From: Channa striata
Taxonomy: Eukaryota > Chordata > Actinopteri > Anabantiformes > Channidae
DNA: 64,000 nt
Direction: 5' to 3'
NCBI GenBank assembly: GCA_033026295.1
Contig: CM065184.1
Span: 5,936,001-6,000,000, forward strand
The translations under genes and the position numbers were made by a program. Shown here in pieces: positions 52,301 to 64,000 of the stretch; the stretch's first letter is position 1, and each line of letters begins with the position of its first letter. The notes beneath the pieces are model-generated. The model saw nothing but the letters and a program-made list of their open reading frames with translations, searched no databases and had not been told where the DNA came from.

Positions 52301-55300
52301 TACCTGTTGAAACTGTTTTGCAGCTATGTGAAAGCAATGTATAATTTGTGATAGAAAAACAAGACAGATACATTAGGTAAAATTAAATCATCTTGTCAAC
52401 GAAATTGGCTTTAATGCAACTACAATTATATCAACAGAAAAAGCCCTGTGTTATCCCACTGTTCTAGTCAGAGAGGATTACAAAGTGCAAAAAGTGGTAA
52501 ACACACACAACAGTAGGAAGAGCACTCACTATTTCATTACCTGCTTTGTTATTGCTGTCGCTATCCGTTTTTCACACTGGTTTAAGCAGTGTGCTGGACT
52601 AACATGTCCTGGTAATTTCACAGTCAATTCCAGAGGCTGCGTCCCACTCTCCTTATCAATGGTGTTATTTCCCTCAGGACATCACATAAAGGTTCTGAAA
52701 GAAGGAAATAAATCAAGGTCTGAAAAAATTAGGCCAAGACCTGTCCTCTACTGTGGCCATCATAACAATCCATGACATTTCTATTATTATAGGTCTGATT
52801 CACTGTTGGACAGCTTGTGCAAGAGAGAAAAACAGTATCAGTCCAAAGCTTGATCTCAAAAGGTTGCTCTCAGAGTTTGTCTTGTAAATTAAATGTGCAG
52901 ATGTTCGATAATTAGAGCAGGCAGTTTAGTATTCAGTGGCACCGTGAGGTAACAAACTTATCAGCACTACACTTGCGTCCAGAAAAGATGTGAATGGAAA
53001 TGCCCCCTCATTCCGTCACCTCGACTCGAGTGAAGAACCATTTGCCTCTAGATGCTTCAGCTGGCTTTTGCCTCCAAACATATTAGTGAAGATGATGATG
53101 AGTGACAGCCGCTTTTACATATCGCCCCAATTAGTGAGCCACCCTTCCTCCCCGTCCAACATTTACTATAGATGGAGCGCTGACACATGCCCGTCAGCCA
53201 CTCACCTCTCCTTAACCCCCTTCTCCTGCCTGAACTCAACCCTCCCCCATTGCCACCAGTGTCACAGCCAGCTGCCGTCGTACTCAAAGTCTCTGTCCCC
53301 CTATTTCACCTGAGACTCATAGCAGAAATCAGAGAAATCAAGTAAAAAGCATCATCACATGCAAGAGACCAATCAGGACCATTCAATAATTAAATGATTT
53401 TTAATTATTATCTTTCCTATTTGTAAATACTTATGTTCAATAAATTCAATAAAATAAATTTTACCACTCAACAAGTTGGGGATGATTTCCAAACAAAGAT
53501 ATCATTTAAAAAAAAATCATATTTGAAATGCCTTAATGTTTTGGTATTACAGTGGTTGATGCCACATCAGTACTAGAACTATCAGTATTCAAAAATCTGC
53601 AGGTATGTGAGTCTGGTATATTCCTATGGTGATGGTAACATGAGCAGACACACTGCAGAAATGCAATTTCTCAGGTCTGAACACAAAACTGGGAATTACT
53701 CAATAAAAGTGTGTGGTTTTAGCACTCCAGCTTTTAGCACCAAGTCAGAGGCAAGAAGTTGAAAAGTATCACCTACTGGTGTGAGTTTTTTTTCTACCAT
53801 AGCTGTGTCATGGACCACTGGTACGACCCGGGCAGTGATGTGATCAAGGGGGAGTGGAATGTCGCCTTAAAATTCAAAGCTATAGAAACACATTTTAACT
53901 TAGTTTATACATTAATTCATAATCAGACTAAACCCATTTAATGTTTTTTTTTGAAGAACATACCAGGCATTTAGGAAATACTGTCTTAAATGCATCCATT
54001 TGTATTATTGATCTCTCTTTCAGAGGGTGAGACTGAACCATTAACTTCTCTCTTTGCTCTGGGACTTTCCTGCATCGACCCGCTCTTCCCCATGATTCTT
54101 CCATATCAGGTAGTACTGACAGTAAATCCAACAGTAGTCACTAAGTTCATACGTGAGCAGACACCTCAAAGAACACGAAGACCTTTAATTTCATGCTTGT
54201 GTTCAACTTAAAAAAAGTCTAAACACTGGTCTGATACACGTTATTTGATATTTGTCAAGTAAAAGAATAGGGGGAGTTAATGCTTTTATTGCAGCCCCCT
54301 AGACCTCCACTTACTGATGCTGTCTTCCTAAAGCCTCTCTGCCATGTTAAAAGAACTTTAATTATTTGGTTGCAAATGGATGTGCCTAGTTTGCACTAGC
54401 CACTGCATGCACTCCCTGTTTTAGGAAAATAAGAGGCAGAGTGTGCAGTCTCAAAGCCCTGTGTACGTTATAAGGCCGTTTTAACATTCCTCTATTGTAA
54501 AGCTCCACAAATAACAATGTTAAACATGACTCTTAAATACAGTAACATTGTGATATTGTGATATTCCCATTTGAGGACTGGCAGCCTGTTGTAAATGACT
54601 GGCACAGCAGAATGCCACAATGTGGACTGATAGTCTCATAACTGTGGTCAACCAAGCAGGCTTTCAAAATATAGCCCCTTCAGCTATCTGTCACTCTTGC
54701 TCTGTTAAGTTTGCTGCCACGTTTTGCTGTAATGCAAATTTGATAACATGGCAGACTAGCTTAAAACACTACTGGTCCCATTTTTTTAGTTTTGGACTAA
54801 ATTTATTTTACTGTATGTTTTCTATGACCATTTCATTTCACAATTTCAACTTCTATTGAGCCCACAAAAGTGCTGTGCTGATAAAGTAACAGCCATCTTC
54901 CAGCCCATTTGACAGAGAAGACCTGACCATTTCATCTCAGTTTTATAAGCCATGCACTGATCTGAAAAGTCTATTTTATTTTTGGACAACATAAAAAACC
55001 ATCAATACTTGAAACTAAAGCCACTCAGACAATCAACACCTGCTATCAGCCACACTCAGCCTGCAACAAAGCTCAATGAAATGTTTTAAATTTCACTCTG
55101 AAGCACACATACTTAATCCTTCTAACAAAATCGTCCTTGTAACAAATTAAAAGGTATTTTTCTAAAATTCAACAGTGCTTTCAGTCAGTTGGGGAGCATC
55201 TAAACCAAACTTAACACTTTTAAACGGCTGGAAACAAATGGAATGTGAAACATCGACACACCCAGTGATCGTAATTACTGTTGATGCTCAAAGCTCTCTG

Positions 55301-56196
55301 TTCTCCTTTGCATACATTTTCACTTTGTCCCCACACTATTTATGAATTATTTTACATGAAATGTGTAGTTGACGTATTAGGCATCTTCATTGCAAAAGAA
55401 TCATGGAGGAAACTGAGTGTACTGCACATACTCACACACACAATAAAGAAATCCTAACATCTTCCTCCACATGTCCTATTGCTGCAGTAAAAGGACTGTC
55501 TGCACCACTGTGTGTCTCATCAGCTATATGTCCAGAAGACAACATTTTCTCCACCCCTTCCTGAACACGGCAAACTCCCATCTATCCTTCCTGAAGACAT
55601 TGGCTCAGTGTGACAATGACTTCAGAAGGGCTCAGCGTGCGAGCAGAGCCTATCCGTTGAAAACAGTCCACGTGGGTCCATACATCACCCACCCTGGAGA
55701 GAAGCTCGCTTTCAGGGGGCCCTGCCTTTTCGTGGATGCCCAGCTACCTATCTCGATGGCTGGCTGACGACATCAAGGAGATTTAGTGCAGAGTCTCTGT
55801 GGGCCTGGTCGGGACAATCCCGGTAGATAGGAAACAGTAATTACAGCTGGGGGGGAGGCTCACTGAGAGTCTGGAGCCTTGCAGAGATTTGATGTCATAA
55901 GGTCAATAGATTCCTGGCTCCCTGGAACAAATGGTTGCTTCAGTTGTCAGAACAGAAAAAAAAGCTACAGTGGACAAATCTGACTTTCGAGGTGATTTAA
56001 TGGCTTTAGCTCTCTGCCTAGTGACATAACTCTAAGGAGATGGCAATGTTAAGAAACAGAGTTCACATTCTGACTTACGTATGAGCCATTTAACATTAGC
56101 AAGACCTCAGCATACCCCATTTTACTTCAATTGTGCTCAGAAACATAGCTACGTCTATATATCTGCAGCATATAAATGTTTCAAATGCTCTCATGG

Positions 56197-56232
56197 TATT
56201 AATAACCTGATCATAAAAACAGGTTATTAATA
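56197..56232. repeat. 13-bp perfect inverted repeat, 10-nt loop
   Basis: The left arm TATTAATAACCTG (56197-56209) and right arm CAGGTTATTAATA (56220-56232) are exact reverse complements, with ten A-rich bases between them. Confidence 0.92.
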
Positions 56233-59200
56233 ATGAACCAGTAGGGAAACAAAGGTCATACAAAAGCAGGACACACCCTAAGAAGATATTTCCTCTAGCC
56301 CTTCAGTGACTCGTCAACAATATCTGCAGGACTTAATTAGGGTCAATACAGACAGTAAAGTGCTAACGTGACCTACAGAGACACACATCTACAGCAGCGT
56401 CCGCCCAGCCTCTGGTGATGTCTGCTGCATCATCTATTTCTCACTCTTATGTTTCATTTTTCTTCTTTACCATCTCCCTGTTTCAGCTCTGTCATTTTCT
56501 GTCATTCCGAAGCTTGCTCTTACTTTAACCTTTCAAAGCCATAATCTTACTTTCTCCCACTCTTTCTATAAATATCTATCTCTAAGTATGTCTCTTCCTC
56601 CCCTTTGCTGCTCGCTTCTGAAGAAAACAGGGGAATCTTCCATCCCCTGTGGATGTGAACACCCACTCAAGGTTAGGAGTACTGCAGCTGCAGGAGCTAA
56701 CAGACGAAGGGCTCTACTGTCACACAGCAGACATTTGTAGACATTCAAAAACAGTTGTACTCCACAGCACCAACAGTACATGATGTCAAATGCCAGCTCA
56801 CTTATCTGCTCCAAAAAAAATTAAAGATTAATTGAATTCTACGGTCTACAAGGCTTTAATACAAAGTGATGTTTCAGCCTGTTTTCTCTTTTCCCAAAAT
56901 AAAAAAGCTAAACAGTATTAAAGTTTTATATCCTATTTAGCTGAGTAAAAAAACACATTCTGTATTTTTATCCCGGCAAAGCGAAAGACAACAATGCGAT
57001 CGTTTTATGCATCAAGCTTTTATGATTTTCCTATTCCTCTTGGTGGTCCAAATGGCTTGGCTGCTTTGCAGAAATATGCCGTTCACAGAAACGCTGTTAA
57101 CGCTCCCTCCTGGCAACAGATACAAACAAACACACCACACCACAACAAACCATCTCACAGCACATAATATCATGCTCCTGCCACTCAACCATCCAAATGA
57201 AAGGAATTTGAGCTTTATTTTGCTTGTAAGTCTCACGTCATATTATGTCTGCAAAAGGGCTTAAACATTATGGTACATGTAAGATGGCACAGAAGATACA
57301 AAATTCAATATTTTTCTTTAAAATGTTTTTTTAATGCTGTCGGATGTGGTTAATAAAATGAGGTCAGCCAGGCCTGACGAAGAAATTACTTGATTTAATG
57401 GCACCCCAGGGTAAGTTTAAATATAGCTCTGCATTATAACTGGCCTCCAACAGCACAGCATGACATGACTTCATCCATAAACACTTAAAATGTGGATAGG
57501 TTATTTATGGGTATTGCAGTGAAATATTACGTGCCAGTGAAGACCTGTTTGTTGCTCAAAGGAATAAAAACATTTTGCATACAAACAAGTATTTCACTAT
57601 AAGGAAAACATGGGTGTGGGACCTGGGGATTAGGTTTAATGTCATCCCCTTCACAGCCACTAGATGGAGGGACAACCTGTACCATACCTCATTTAGGCTA
57701 CTCGTGAGTGGGTGTGAGCCTTCTGCACTCAAAGAACAAAATGTTTTATGAATGTAACACTGGTTTTAAATTGAATGGATATTAAAACACTAAAATACAT
57801 GTACGAGGCACATAAAATTACACAAAAAATGTGCCAAAGTCTAGCAAAGTCCATTTAAAATATGAATACTGACCAAATATGGATTAGTATTCATCAGGAC
57901 TTTTAGGAAAGCCCATTTTACATGACATTCACATGAAAGCAATGTAGATCAAGATTTCCCAGTAGGGGCTGTGACAATTTATTCCCTTTATACATCATTT
58001 TACCATTCATCTAGATTCCACATAGGAAATCTCTTTCATGGTGGCTTTAAAATAATTTTTCCTCATCGTATCTTAAATAGAACGCTGATGTAATTATATT
58101 AAATTTAGGAAAGAGAGGGTGAGAAATGCAAGGATCAATCCTATTAGGAAATTAAAACATCAATCAATATCAAACAGGATGCATTTCAAAAAGATATACC
58201 ATCCAATTTTCGGTCACACTAAAAAACAGGAAAAGATGATCAAGACCTCTCACAATGACAGAGTCGTCAACTGCAATCTAAAGTATAACTAAAAGTACAC
58301 CACTCTGTAACAAATCACATCTTCCTAAGTGTGGAAAGGAGAATTTTAAAAAAAAATTGTGAAGATAACATGAACCACACCATCCAGAATGACAAAGCTG
58401 ATGATGCCTGACAGATGTACGTTACATCTGGTCCGACTGGTAGAACGCAATCCTGTAGTGCCTGTAGTGAATCAGGGAGGCCCTGGCCACTGTGACAGCT
58501 CCATTCAAGACTCTAAGCAGAGCTAAAAAGAGGTGAGAGCTGCAGACACCTTTAATTTACTAAGACTGTGCTATTCTATCCTATAGGCCGACTAATCCAC
58601 ATTCACAGTGTGTCCCTCTATCTCTGCTTCACTCAAACTGCAATACCCATGATCTCCCAGCACTCTTCTGTCAGCTTTTATAGTTTAGTCCAATGCAAGT
58701 GTCAGCCTGTTTTCCTCCTTCCCTGACAAGGGTCTTGAGTTATTAGACAACACCAACCCTCATCAGTTAGTGTGAAATGAAGGCGGCTCTGAAGTGGCGA
58801 CAGATGACAGCTGTCATCCCACAGCGTGTTTCCAGCTAAAACATCACACAATGCATTTAAAGAAGACCTGAATCTACCAGCTATTCAAATGGCATCATAT
58901 GATTTGTAGACATGTTCTAGTTGGGCTGGGTTTTGAGGGGAGGAAATGTATGTCAAAATGTGAATGGCTGTGAAGGATAGTCTTGTTGCTAATGATAAAT
59001 AGATGGTGTTATAATTACAACCGGATTGAATATATCAGACACTGTAGGGTATCTCACAATACAGTTCTACAATCAAACAGCACACAAACAGCATCAGAGC
59101 AGACCCATAGATAACAACTGTAGCACACACCCTAATCCAAAACATTTCCTAATGTCACCACGTAATGTTCAGACATGCACTTGAATTCCAAACTTAAATT

Positions 59201-59840
59201 AATCTTAACATTATCACTTGGACTATCTGTTTTTCATATTCAGTTTGTGTTCGCCCACCAAGAGAGAAGATCTCCAAAACAGCAACAGGTTAATGTCGGT
59301 ATGTAACCAAATCTCTCATTACTGTCACAATACGGTGAATATTCTGATTTACTGTGCAGCCCACAAAGTAAGTACACCACAAGACCACTGAGTAGTTGCT
59401 GACCTTTTACTAACAAACAATCTCTTTGTGTTTGGCCAGAAGGGAAAATCTCAAAAATGCAGGCAGACACCAAATTGCCAACAGCCTGAATACAGAAACA
59501 AGTTTAAAAGGCTATTAACAGTGTTTCTGATTTATGACACTTAGGTTAATCATGAACTGGATGGATGAATTGCAGTGACTGAAAATTATAGGCCACTTTC
59601 CTGTTGTAAAACTGGACGAGCTATACAACAACATTGTCAGAGTAGTTGTAAGGAGTGTAAAGTGTATTGTTAGCCTGAACTGGAATGTTTCCTGACCTCT
59701 GTCCTGTTTCAGCAAATATATTTTAAATGGAGTGTGCAAATTCTGAAATTACTCTGTAGGGGGTCAGTGCCTAGGTTTAAGTAATATGTAATTTGACAGG
59801 AATGACTATAATTAATTTGTAACCAGATTACTGGAAAATC

Positions 59841-59887
59841 TATTGCCAGCATTATGCTGGCAATACATTTTAGCAATAATTATTGCT
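59841..59887. repeat. two adjacent palindromes sharing ATTGC/GCAAT
   Basis: 59841-59865 is a 12-bp perfect inverted repeat (arm TATTGCCAGCAT) around one central base. 59872-59887 is a perfect 16-bp palindrome, AGCAATAATTATTGCT. Only six bases separate them, about 630 bp upstream of the sptlc3 start codon. Confidence 0.9.
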
Positions 59888-59889
59888 CA

Positions 59890-60519
59890 TATCTCGCTGC
59901 TGAACTGACCCCACTCAAAGATAATGCTGCAATAAATTACCTCTGGAAACAAAACGTAACTTCCAGTGATATTCTAAACAGTTCAACATTATTGAACTTC
60001 CTGACACTGACTTTAAATTAAACTGACACTAACGTCACATCAACATACTTATCACACTTGTAAAGTATGTTTGTGTCTGGACAGTAGTGAAGAAGAATGT
60101 CAATGGAAATACTTCACACTCTACTTACTTGAATAAACATGACACTTTCCAGTAATGGAAGTAGCTTAGGGAAACAAAGAAAGTACAAAGGAAGAAACAC
60201 ATGTAAAACACCATTTCTGGACAAACCTGTTGCATCATTAGCCGTTATGATATGAAAGGAAGCGTTTCACAATACTCTTGGGTTTCACTTTGGGTGTAAA
60301 GGAGAAGTGGGAGTTGGCACATTCGCACAGCGTGAAAACAGTGAGATCAAAAGTGTGACTTCGTTTGGAGAAGCGTTTAACGCGATATTTAAACAACAAT
60401 CCAAATGAGGCTGAACGTGAAACAAGAGAAGGAGGAAGTGACCTTAGTAAGTTCAATAAATCACACCAGTTAAACCTGTCAGTCAAGCAGAGGAGAGTCG
60501 CCGCTGTGTCTTTAGGATT
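59890..60519 (+). promoter_or_regulatory. sptlc3: sptlc3 upstream/promoter region and leader
   Basis: The left half is AT-rich. From about 60240 CpG dinucleotides become more frequent and continue through exon 1 into intron 1 (to about 61640), as at vertebrate promoters. No clear TATA box was seen. The transcription start is therefore placed only loosely, between about 60250 and 60519. Confidence 0.35.
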
Positions 60520-60621
60520 ATGGCAAAAACTAATGCCAACGGCAACTCATGGACACGCTGCAACCAGAATGGATTAAAACAGGACAGTATCAAGACAAAC
60601 GGCTACCACACTCGGAGGGAG
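60520..60621 (+). CDS. sptlc3: sptlc3 coding exon 1 (probable)
   Basis: ATGGCAAAAACT opens a 34-codon reading frame with Asn/Gly-rich sequence (MAKTNANGNSW, then NGLKQDS and TNGYH), in the style of the poorly conserved SPTLC2/3 N-termini. It ends at an excellent donor, GAG|GTATGT, in phase 0. The level of sequence identity cannot prove this exon; support comes from composition, donor, distance and phase. Intron 1 runs from 60622 to about 62255. Confidence 0.65.
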
Positions 60622-63327
60622 GTATGTCTGTCTGTGGCTTTACTCGTTTGCAAAAACGGGTGACAGTCGTGTTCTACAGTACTGCTGCTGCTTCAGGATT
60701 TCCCGACATGTACTTGATCGCTTTAGTTTGAATCTGTGAGCGTTTTACCTGGAACACCTGAGTGACGCAAAAACGCCTCATGAGCCGTAAACGCTGTTTG
60801 GCAGCAACAGAAATACTAGCAACGCACAACGCTGAGGGCAACGTACTATGCACGGGAAAGACAATGTTTGGAATATCCTGGCGAATTAATTCAGGGCATG
60901 ACTAAGTAGAAACTTAATGAGGGGGAAAAAATGTCGTAGATTTGTGTTTGAGGTTCGCTTAGTGCCCCTGTATTGAACAGTGTAAACTTAAATGTTTGAG
61001 CCAGCTGACCCACCCTGACATTCCTCCTTTACGCCAAAGCAGGTTTTCTCTGCCTCCAGGTTGTGCAACGTGACAGGCGCTGCCCCTGTGTGGGTTTTCT
61101 TTCCCCTCCTGCGTGTCTGCTAGCTGCTTAGCTGTGACCATGTCGGGCATTTAGCTAACAGCACGTTCACACGCTGCGCTCCTGAGGTTTCATGCCTGAC
61201 ACGCAGTTAGCATCGTTCCCGAAGCTAGCGTTAGCGTTACCATGCGACTCCCAAAACACAGAGCGCCCGAAGTTCTGTTCAGCGACACATGCCCCTGCCT
61301 AAAAGTATTTCCACTATTCTTAAATACACATTTATAATATGTAAATATATATTTCAAATTTATTTTAATTTTATGTAAATGTATACTTTTTTTTTTTTTC
61401 CCATTGAAACCAAATCGTCCGGCTGCCATCTTCTGAAACTGAAGTAGCTTTAATGGACTAAAATATAACTTATTGTGCAGCTGTAGGAAAGTCAGGATGG
61501 AGACAAATAACATCGTAAATGGTGGAAATATTTTGATACCAAAGGCAAGTTGTCTCCTGGAACGCAGACGCTCATCTAACCGTTAGCATTTAGGGTTCGT
61601 TGATGCTAACCAGGAATCCAAACATGACGCACCGTGTGCACAAACTGGCCACGACCAGTTCTTTTAAATATTTTTAAAAAAAAATGTTTCTTTCACATGA
61701 GGGATCCTTTGATATTGGCTTGAGCCAACAGTCGAAACAAGAAATGTAATTGTTAGTTAAAATACTTATGTTCACAAGTAACTTAACCACCGTGTAACTT
61801 ACGAGTAACTTTAACCATATTTCTGCTTTAAAATTGTTTTCCTCCCATAGAACAGCAGTATTGTATGCCTATTAAAGTTTATTAAAGTTAATCATATTTG
61901 GAAAATGCCCATTTCAAGCTCACATTGAGGTATGCTGGTGTAATCAGATTTTCCATTAGCTCATCCGTTAAATAGAGCTTTTATTTTATGTAGTATTACT
62001 GTGTATGGTCTATATTGTTGTTGGTCAGTGCTGAGTATATCTGTTCGTGACCTCTATTTGCTCAACAGTAGGCCACTGTCTGTCTCCTTTTTATCCAGGT
62101 TACACGGTGTGTTACTGCAACCCGTCGTTTGAAACTGAGCCACTTTTATTCAAATGGTATTGTTTTCTCTTGTCTCATCTGCAATGTAAGACAGCTTATG
62201 TGGGCCTCTTGTTGTATAGAAAAATGGCCCAGAGACTACTGTTGCCTCCAGGCAGCACAGCCAGGAGTCTTTTGAACAAGCGCCAATGTACGTGGCTGTC
62301 ATGACATACCTGGGCTTTGGTATTGTCACCCTGTTTGGCTACCTCCGAGATTTCCTCCGAGCTGTGGGATTAGAGAAGTGCCATGTTGCCCAGGAAAGAG
62401 ATGAACAGAAGGTAGGTATAGCACGCAGGCAGAACACACATAAGCATATTGTTAGGCATGTACACTGGCTGCAGACACACATTCACACACGCAGTTGGAC
62501 TAGAGGAGCATGCACGCCTTGGGTGTCAACACATTGTTTTCCCCTAATTATTTCAATTTTTGCTCTTAAGCTTTCTCTCTGACTTTTTCCGCACTATAAT
62601 GTTGCCATGGGTGAGACAGGACACCACAGAGAATGTCTGTTGAAGACCTAATTAAATCTCAGAGGATTCAAGTTCTTTATTTATTTCAGATTCTAGATAA
62701 GCCCTGTGTACTTCCACGTAAAAGCCAATGTGTAACCATATATTTCATTTCCCATATCCAAAAACGGCAGTTAAGATGCCTCGATTTGTTCTGGTTAATG
62801 ATTTGTTTGCATGACTCATATTAATAAATGCTATATTTAACAATAATAACTTACAGTATACAGTAATAGTTAGATGAGTTAGACTGCAATATGTACCTTA
62901 TGTTCAGGCGGTGGTTCAAAACCTACAGTCACATAAATGCTACGAACTGTAGGTCTGGTTGTCTTACCAAACTAACATTTGAAAAGTTACTGAGACCACT
63001 ACCACTATGGGCCTTTTTTTTTCAAGGTCATAATCAAGTTGCTACACCACCTCTCAAGGCTGACGGTTGTATTTTCATTTTCAGATTCAATATTGGTTGC
63101 CTGTTTTGTTCTGTTTGCGAACAATGTGATCACAATTTGAGATATCTCTTTCTTCTGTTTCTTCCTTGTCAGGAGTTTGTACCACTTTATCAAGATTTTG
63201 AGAATTTCTACACTCGAAATTTGTACATGAGGGTCAGAGACAACTGGAACCGTCCAATATGTAGCCTTCCAGGACCTGTGTTTGACGTGATGGAGAGAGT
63301 GTCTGATGACTACAACTGGACATTCAG
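60520..63327 (+). CDS. sptlc3: serine palmitoyltransferase long chain base subunit 3, 5' part (3 exons, continues beyond window)
   Basis: Exons 60520-60621, about 62256-62411 and 63173-63327 encode the N-terminal region of a serine palmitoyltransferase catalytic-type subunit. Visible family signatures are MTYLGFGIVTLFGYLRDFL (the single N-terminal membrane segment), FVPLYQDFENFYTRNLYMR, DNWNRPICS and MERVSDDYNWTF. The PGPVFDVMERVSDDYNWTF stretch is closer to SPTLC3 than to SPTLC2, which has PGARVDIMERQSHDYNW, and the position beside btbd3 agrees. Family knowledge: with SPTLC1 in the ER membrane this subunit condenses serine with acyl-CoA, the first step of sphingolipid synthesis, and SPTLC3 favours shorter acyl chains. 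The PLP-binding lysine and catalytic core lie in exons outside the window. The exon 2 acceptor is uncertain. Confidence 0.9.
62256..62411 (+). CDS. sptlc3: sptlc3 coding exon 2 (membrane segment)
   Basis: Encodes HSQESFEQAPMYVAV through EKCHVAQERDEQK, where ESFEQAP aligns with the ESFEEAP of human SPTLC3. The hydrophobic run VAVMTYLGFGIVTLFGYL is the ER membrane anchor. The donor is CAGAAG|GTAGGT in phase 0. The start shown uses the AG at 62254-62255, which keeps phase with exon 1. AGs ending at 62232, 62251 and 62264 are alternatives, and only 62264 also keeps phase. Confidence 0.85.
63173..63327 (+). CDS. sptlc3: sptlc3 coding exon 3
   Basis: The acceptor is CTTCCTTGTCAG and the donor is TTCAG|GTACTG in phase 2. 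It encodes EFVPLYQDFENFYTRNLYMRV, then DNWNRPICSLPGPVFDVMERV and SDDYNWTF, strongly conserved across the SPTLC2/3 family. Intron 2 is 62412-63172. Intron 3 starts at 63328 and runs off the right edge; it contains one copy of a repeat also present at 40417. Confidence 0.93.
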
Positions 63328-63453
63328 GTACTGTAACATTGACATGTATGAAAGACATGCTCAGAATTAGAGACAGTGTAAGTGTATAAGCATACTTCTC
63401 AGCTTAAAACCATACTTTGCTTCTTTTTAAAAAATACTCAATCAATACAAATG

Positions 63454-63573
63454 TGCTCCATAACTTATTGTGGTGCTTTCAAAGCCTCCTTTGACTCATT
63501 AAGCAGCACGGTGCAGGCATAGTTGGTTGTAGAAGTTTTTAATTAACGCTCGCTCTTTTGACCAATCAGAGAT
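63454..63573 (+). repeat. interspersed repeat, copy B (sptlc3 intron 3)
   Basis: The second copy of the element at 40417-40555, in the same orientation and about 20 bases shorter. Similarity ends near ACCAATCAGAGA, after which the two flanks are unrelated. Confidence 0.6.
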
Positions 63574-64000
63574 GAGGAATGATTTCTGTTTGATTTGTAA
63601 AATTTATAGCTCATCATTTATTGTGATTTCCTACTACCTTAAGGGGCTGCACATTGAGCGATGGAACTTAAACGCAGAGCAAAGACAGGAAGGGCTCAGT
63701 AGTACAGACAGGATAATTCCAAAGTCTCAGCCTAGCATTAGTTGAAGTTGCACTCTGTAGCTTTAAGAATTTTTTAGATGTTTTCCTGGCTTAAGACAGA
63801 CTAAAGCTAAAGCACATTGGTAGTAGTCATCAGCAAAGACATAGAAGTCCTGAGTCCCTGGACTACAGTTGAGATTCTTCTGTGCTGCTGACAGATGGGT
63901 CAGGAAATATTAATCGCAAAGGAATATGAGCAGAGTCACAAGGAGAGACTATGACAAAATAAAGAGGTGTAAGCTTGGGTTACATGCCTAAAGAGGTTTC

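Larger units (their letters stand above)
36665..59835. other. gene desert, right part
   Basis: No gene was recognised in about 23 kb. It contains repeat copy A (40417), an 18-bp palindrome (40324-40341), TG-rich DNA near 43775-43835, the ATTTGC repeat (46361), a hairpin plus a G9 run (48693-48785) and the 13-bp inverted repeat (56197). Several mixed-composition blocks (37920-38080, 41200-41630, 48030-48180, 52920-53160) could be conserved elements, but conservation cannot be seen here. Confidence 0.55.

Noticed and set aside
52990..53313. 107-codon ORF
   Set aside because: It is Ser/Pro/His-rich with no family match. Pyrimidine-rich DNA here keeps frames open by chance. The DNA itself could still be a regulatory element.
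62047..62304. 85-codon ORF overlapping sptlc3 exon 2
   Set aside because: It is in a different frame from the conserved SPTLC3 sequence and is therefore a shadow frame.
63005..63358. 117-codon minus-strand ORF over sptlc3 exon 3
   Set aside because: It is an antisense shadow of the conserved exon.

Overview
This window looks like teleost fish nuclear DNA. It has interrupted genes with GT-AG introns, long AT-rich non-coding spacers, dinucleotide (AC/TG) microsatellites, and a decayed L2/CR1-type LINE of the kind common in fish. Two protein genes are recognisable, both on the + strand. btbd3 is complete, with four coding exons between 5128 and 10039 and 517 codons. The 5' end of sptlc3 has three coding exons from 60520 to 63327, and the gene continues past the right edge. 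The order BTBD3 then SPTLC3 in the same orientation matches the human arrangement on chromosome 20p12, where the two genes flank a very large gene-poor interval.

Layout: 1-4340 is upstream non-coding DNA with two CA microsatellites, a G-quadruplex-type motif and a 28-bp tandem duplication. 4360-5127 holds the probable btbd3 promoter (paired CCAAT boxes) and a purine-rich leader with upstream ORFs. 5128-10039 is btbd3 coding sequence and introns. 10040 to about 11390 is its 3' UTR, ending at a strong AATAAA. From 11.4 to 59.8 kb is a gene desert with a LINE remnant (about 22430-24660), a T-poor strand-asymmetric tract (about 35285-36180), a candidate orphan exon (36485-36661), one copy of an unnamed interspersed repeat (40417-40555), several perfect inverted repeats and microsatellites. 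From 59.8 to 60.5 kb is the sptlc3 upstream region with two adjacent palindromes. From 60.5 to 64 kb is the sptlc3 5' end, with a second copy of the interspersed repeat in intron 3.

The two genes have no shared pathway that I can see. BTBD3 is a BTB-BACK-PHR protein linked to dendrite orientation. SPTLC3 is a catalytic-type subunit of ER serine palmitoyltransferase. Their fixed neighbourhood is most simply explained by regulatory elements in the spacer, but this is inference because no alignment was possible. I found no tRNA, rRNA, CRISPR or bacterial-type system. The items most worth checking are the twin palindromes before sptlc3, the 13-bp perfect inverted repeat, the two-copy repeat family, the orphan exon and the T-poor tract.
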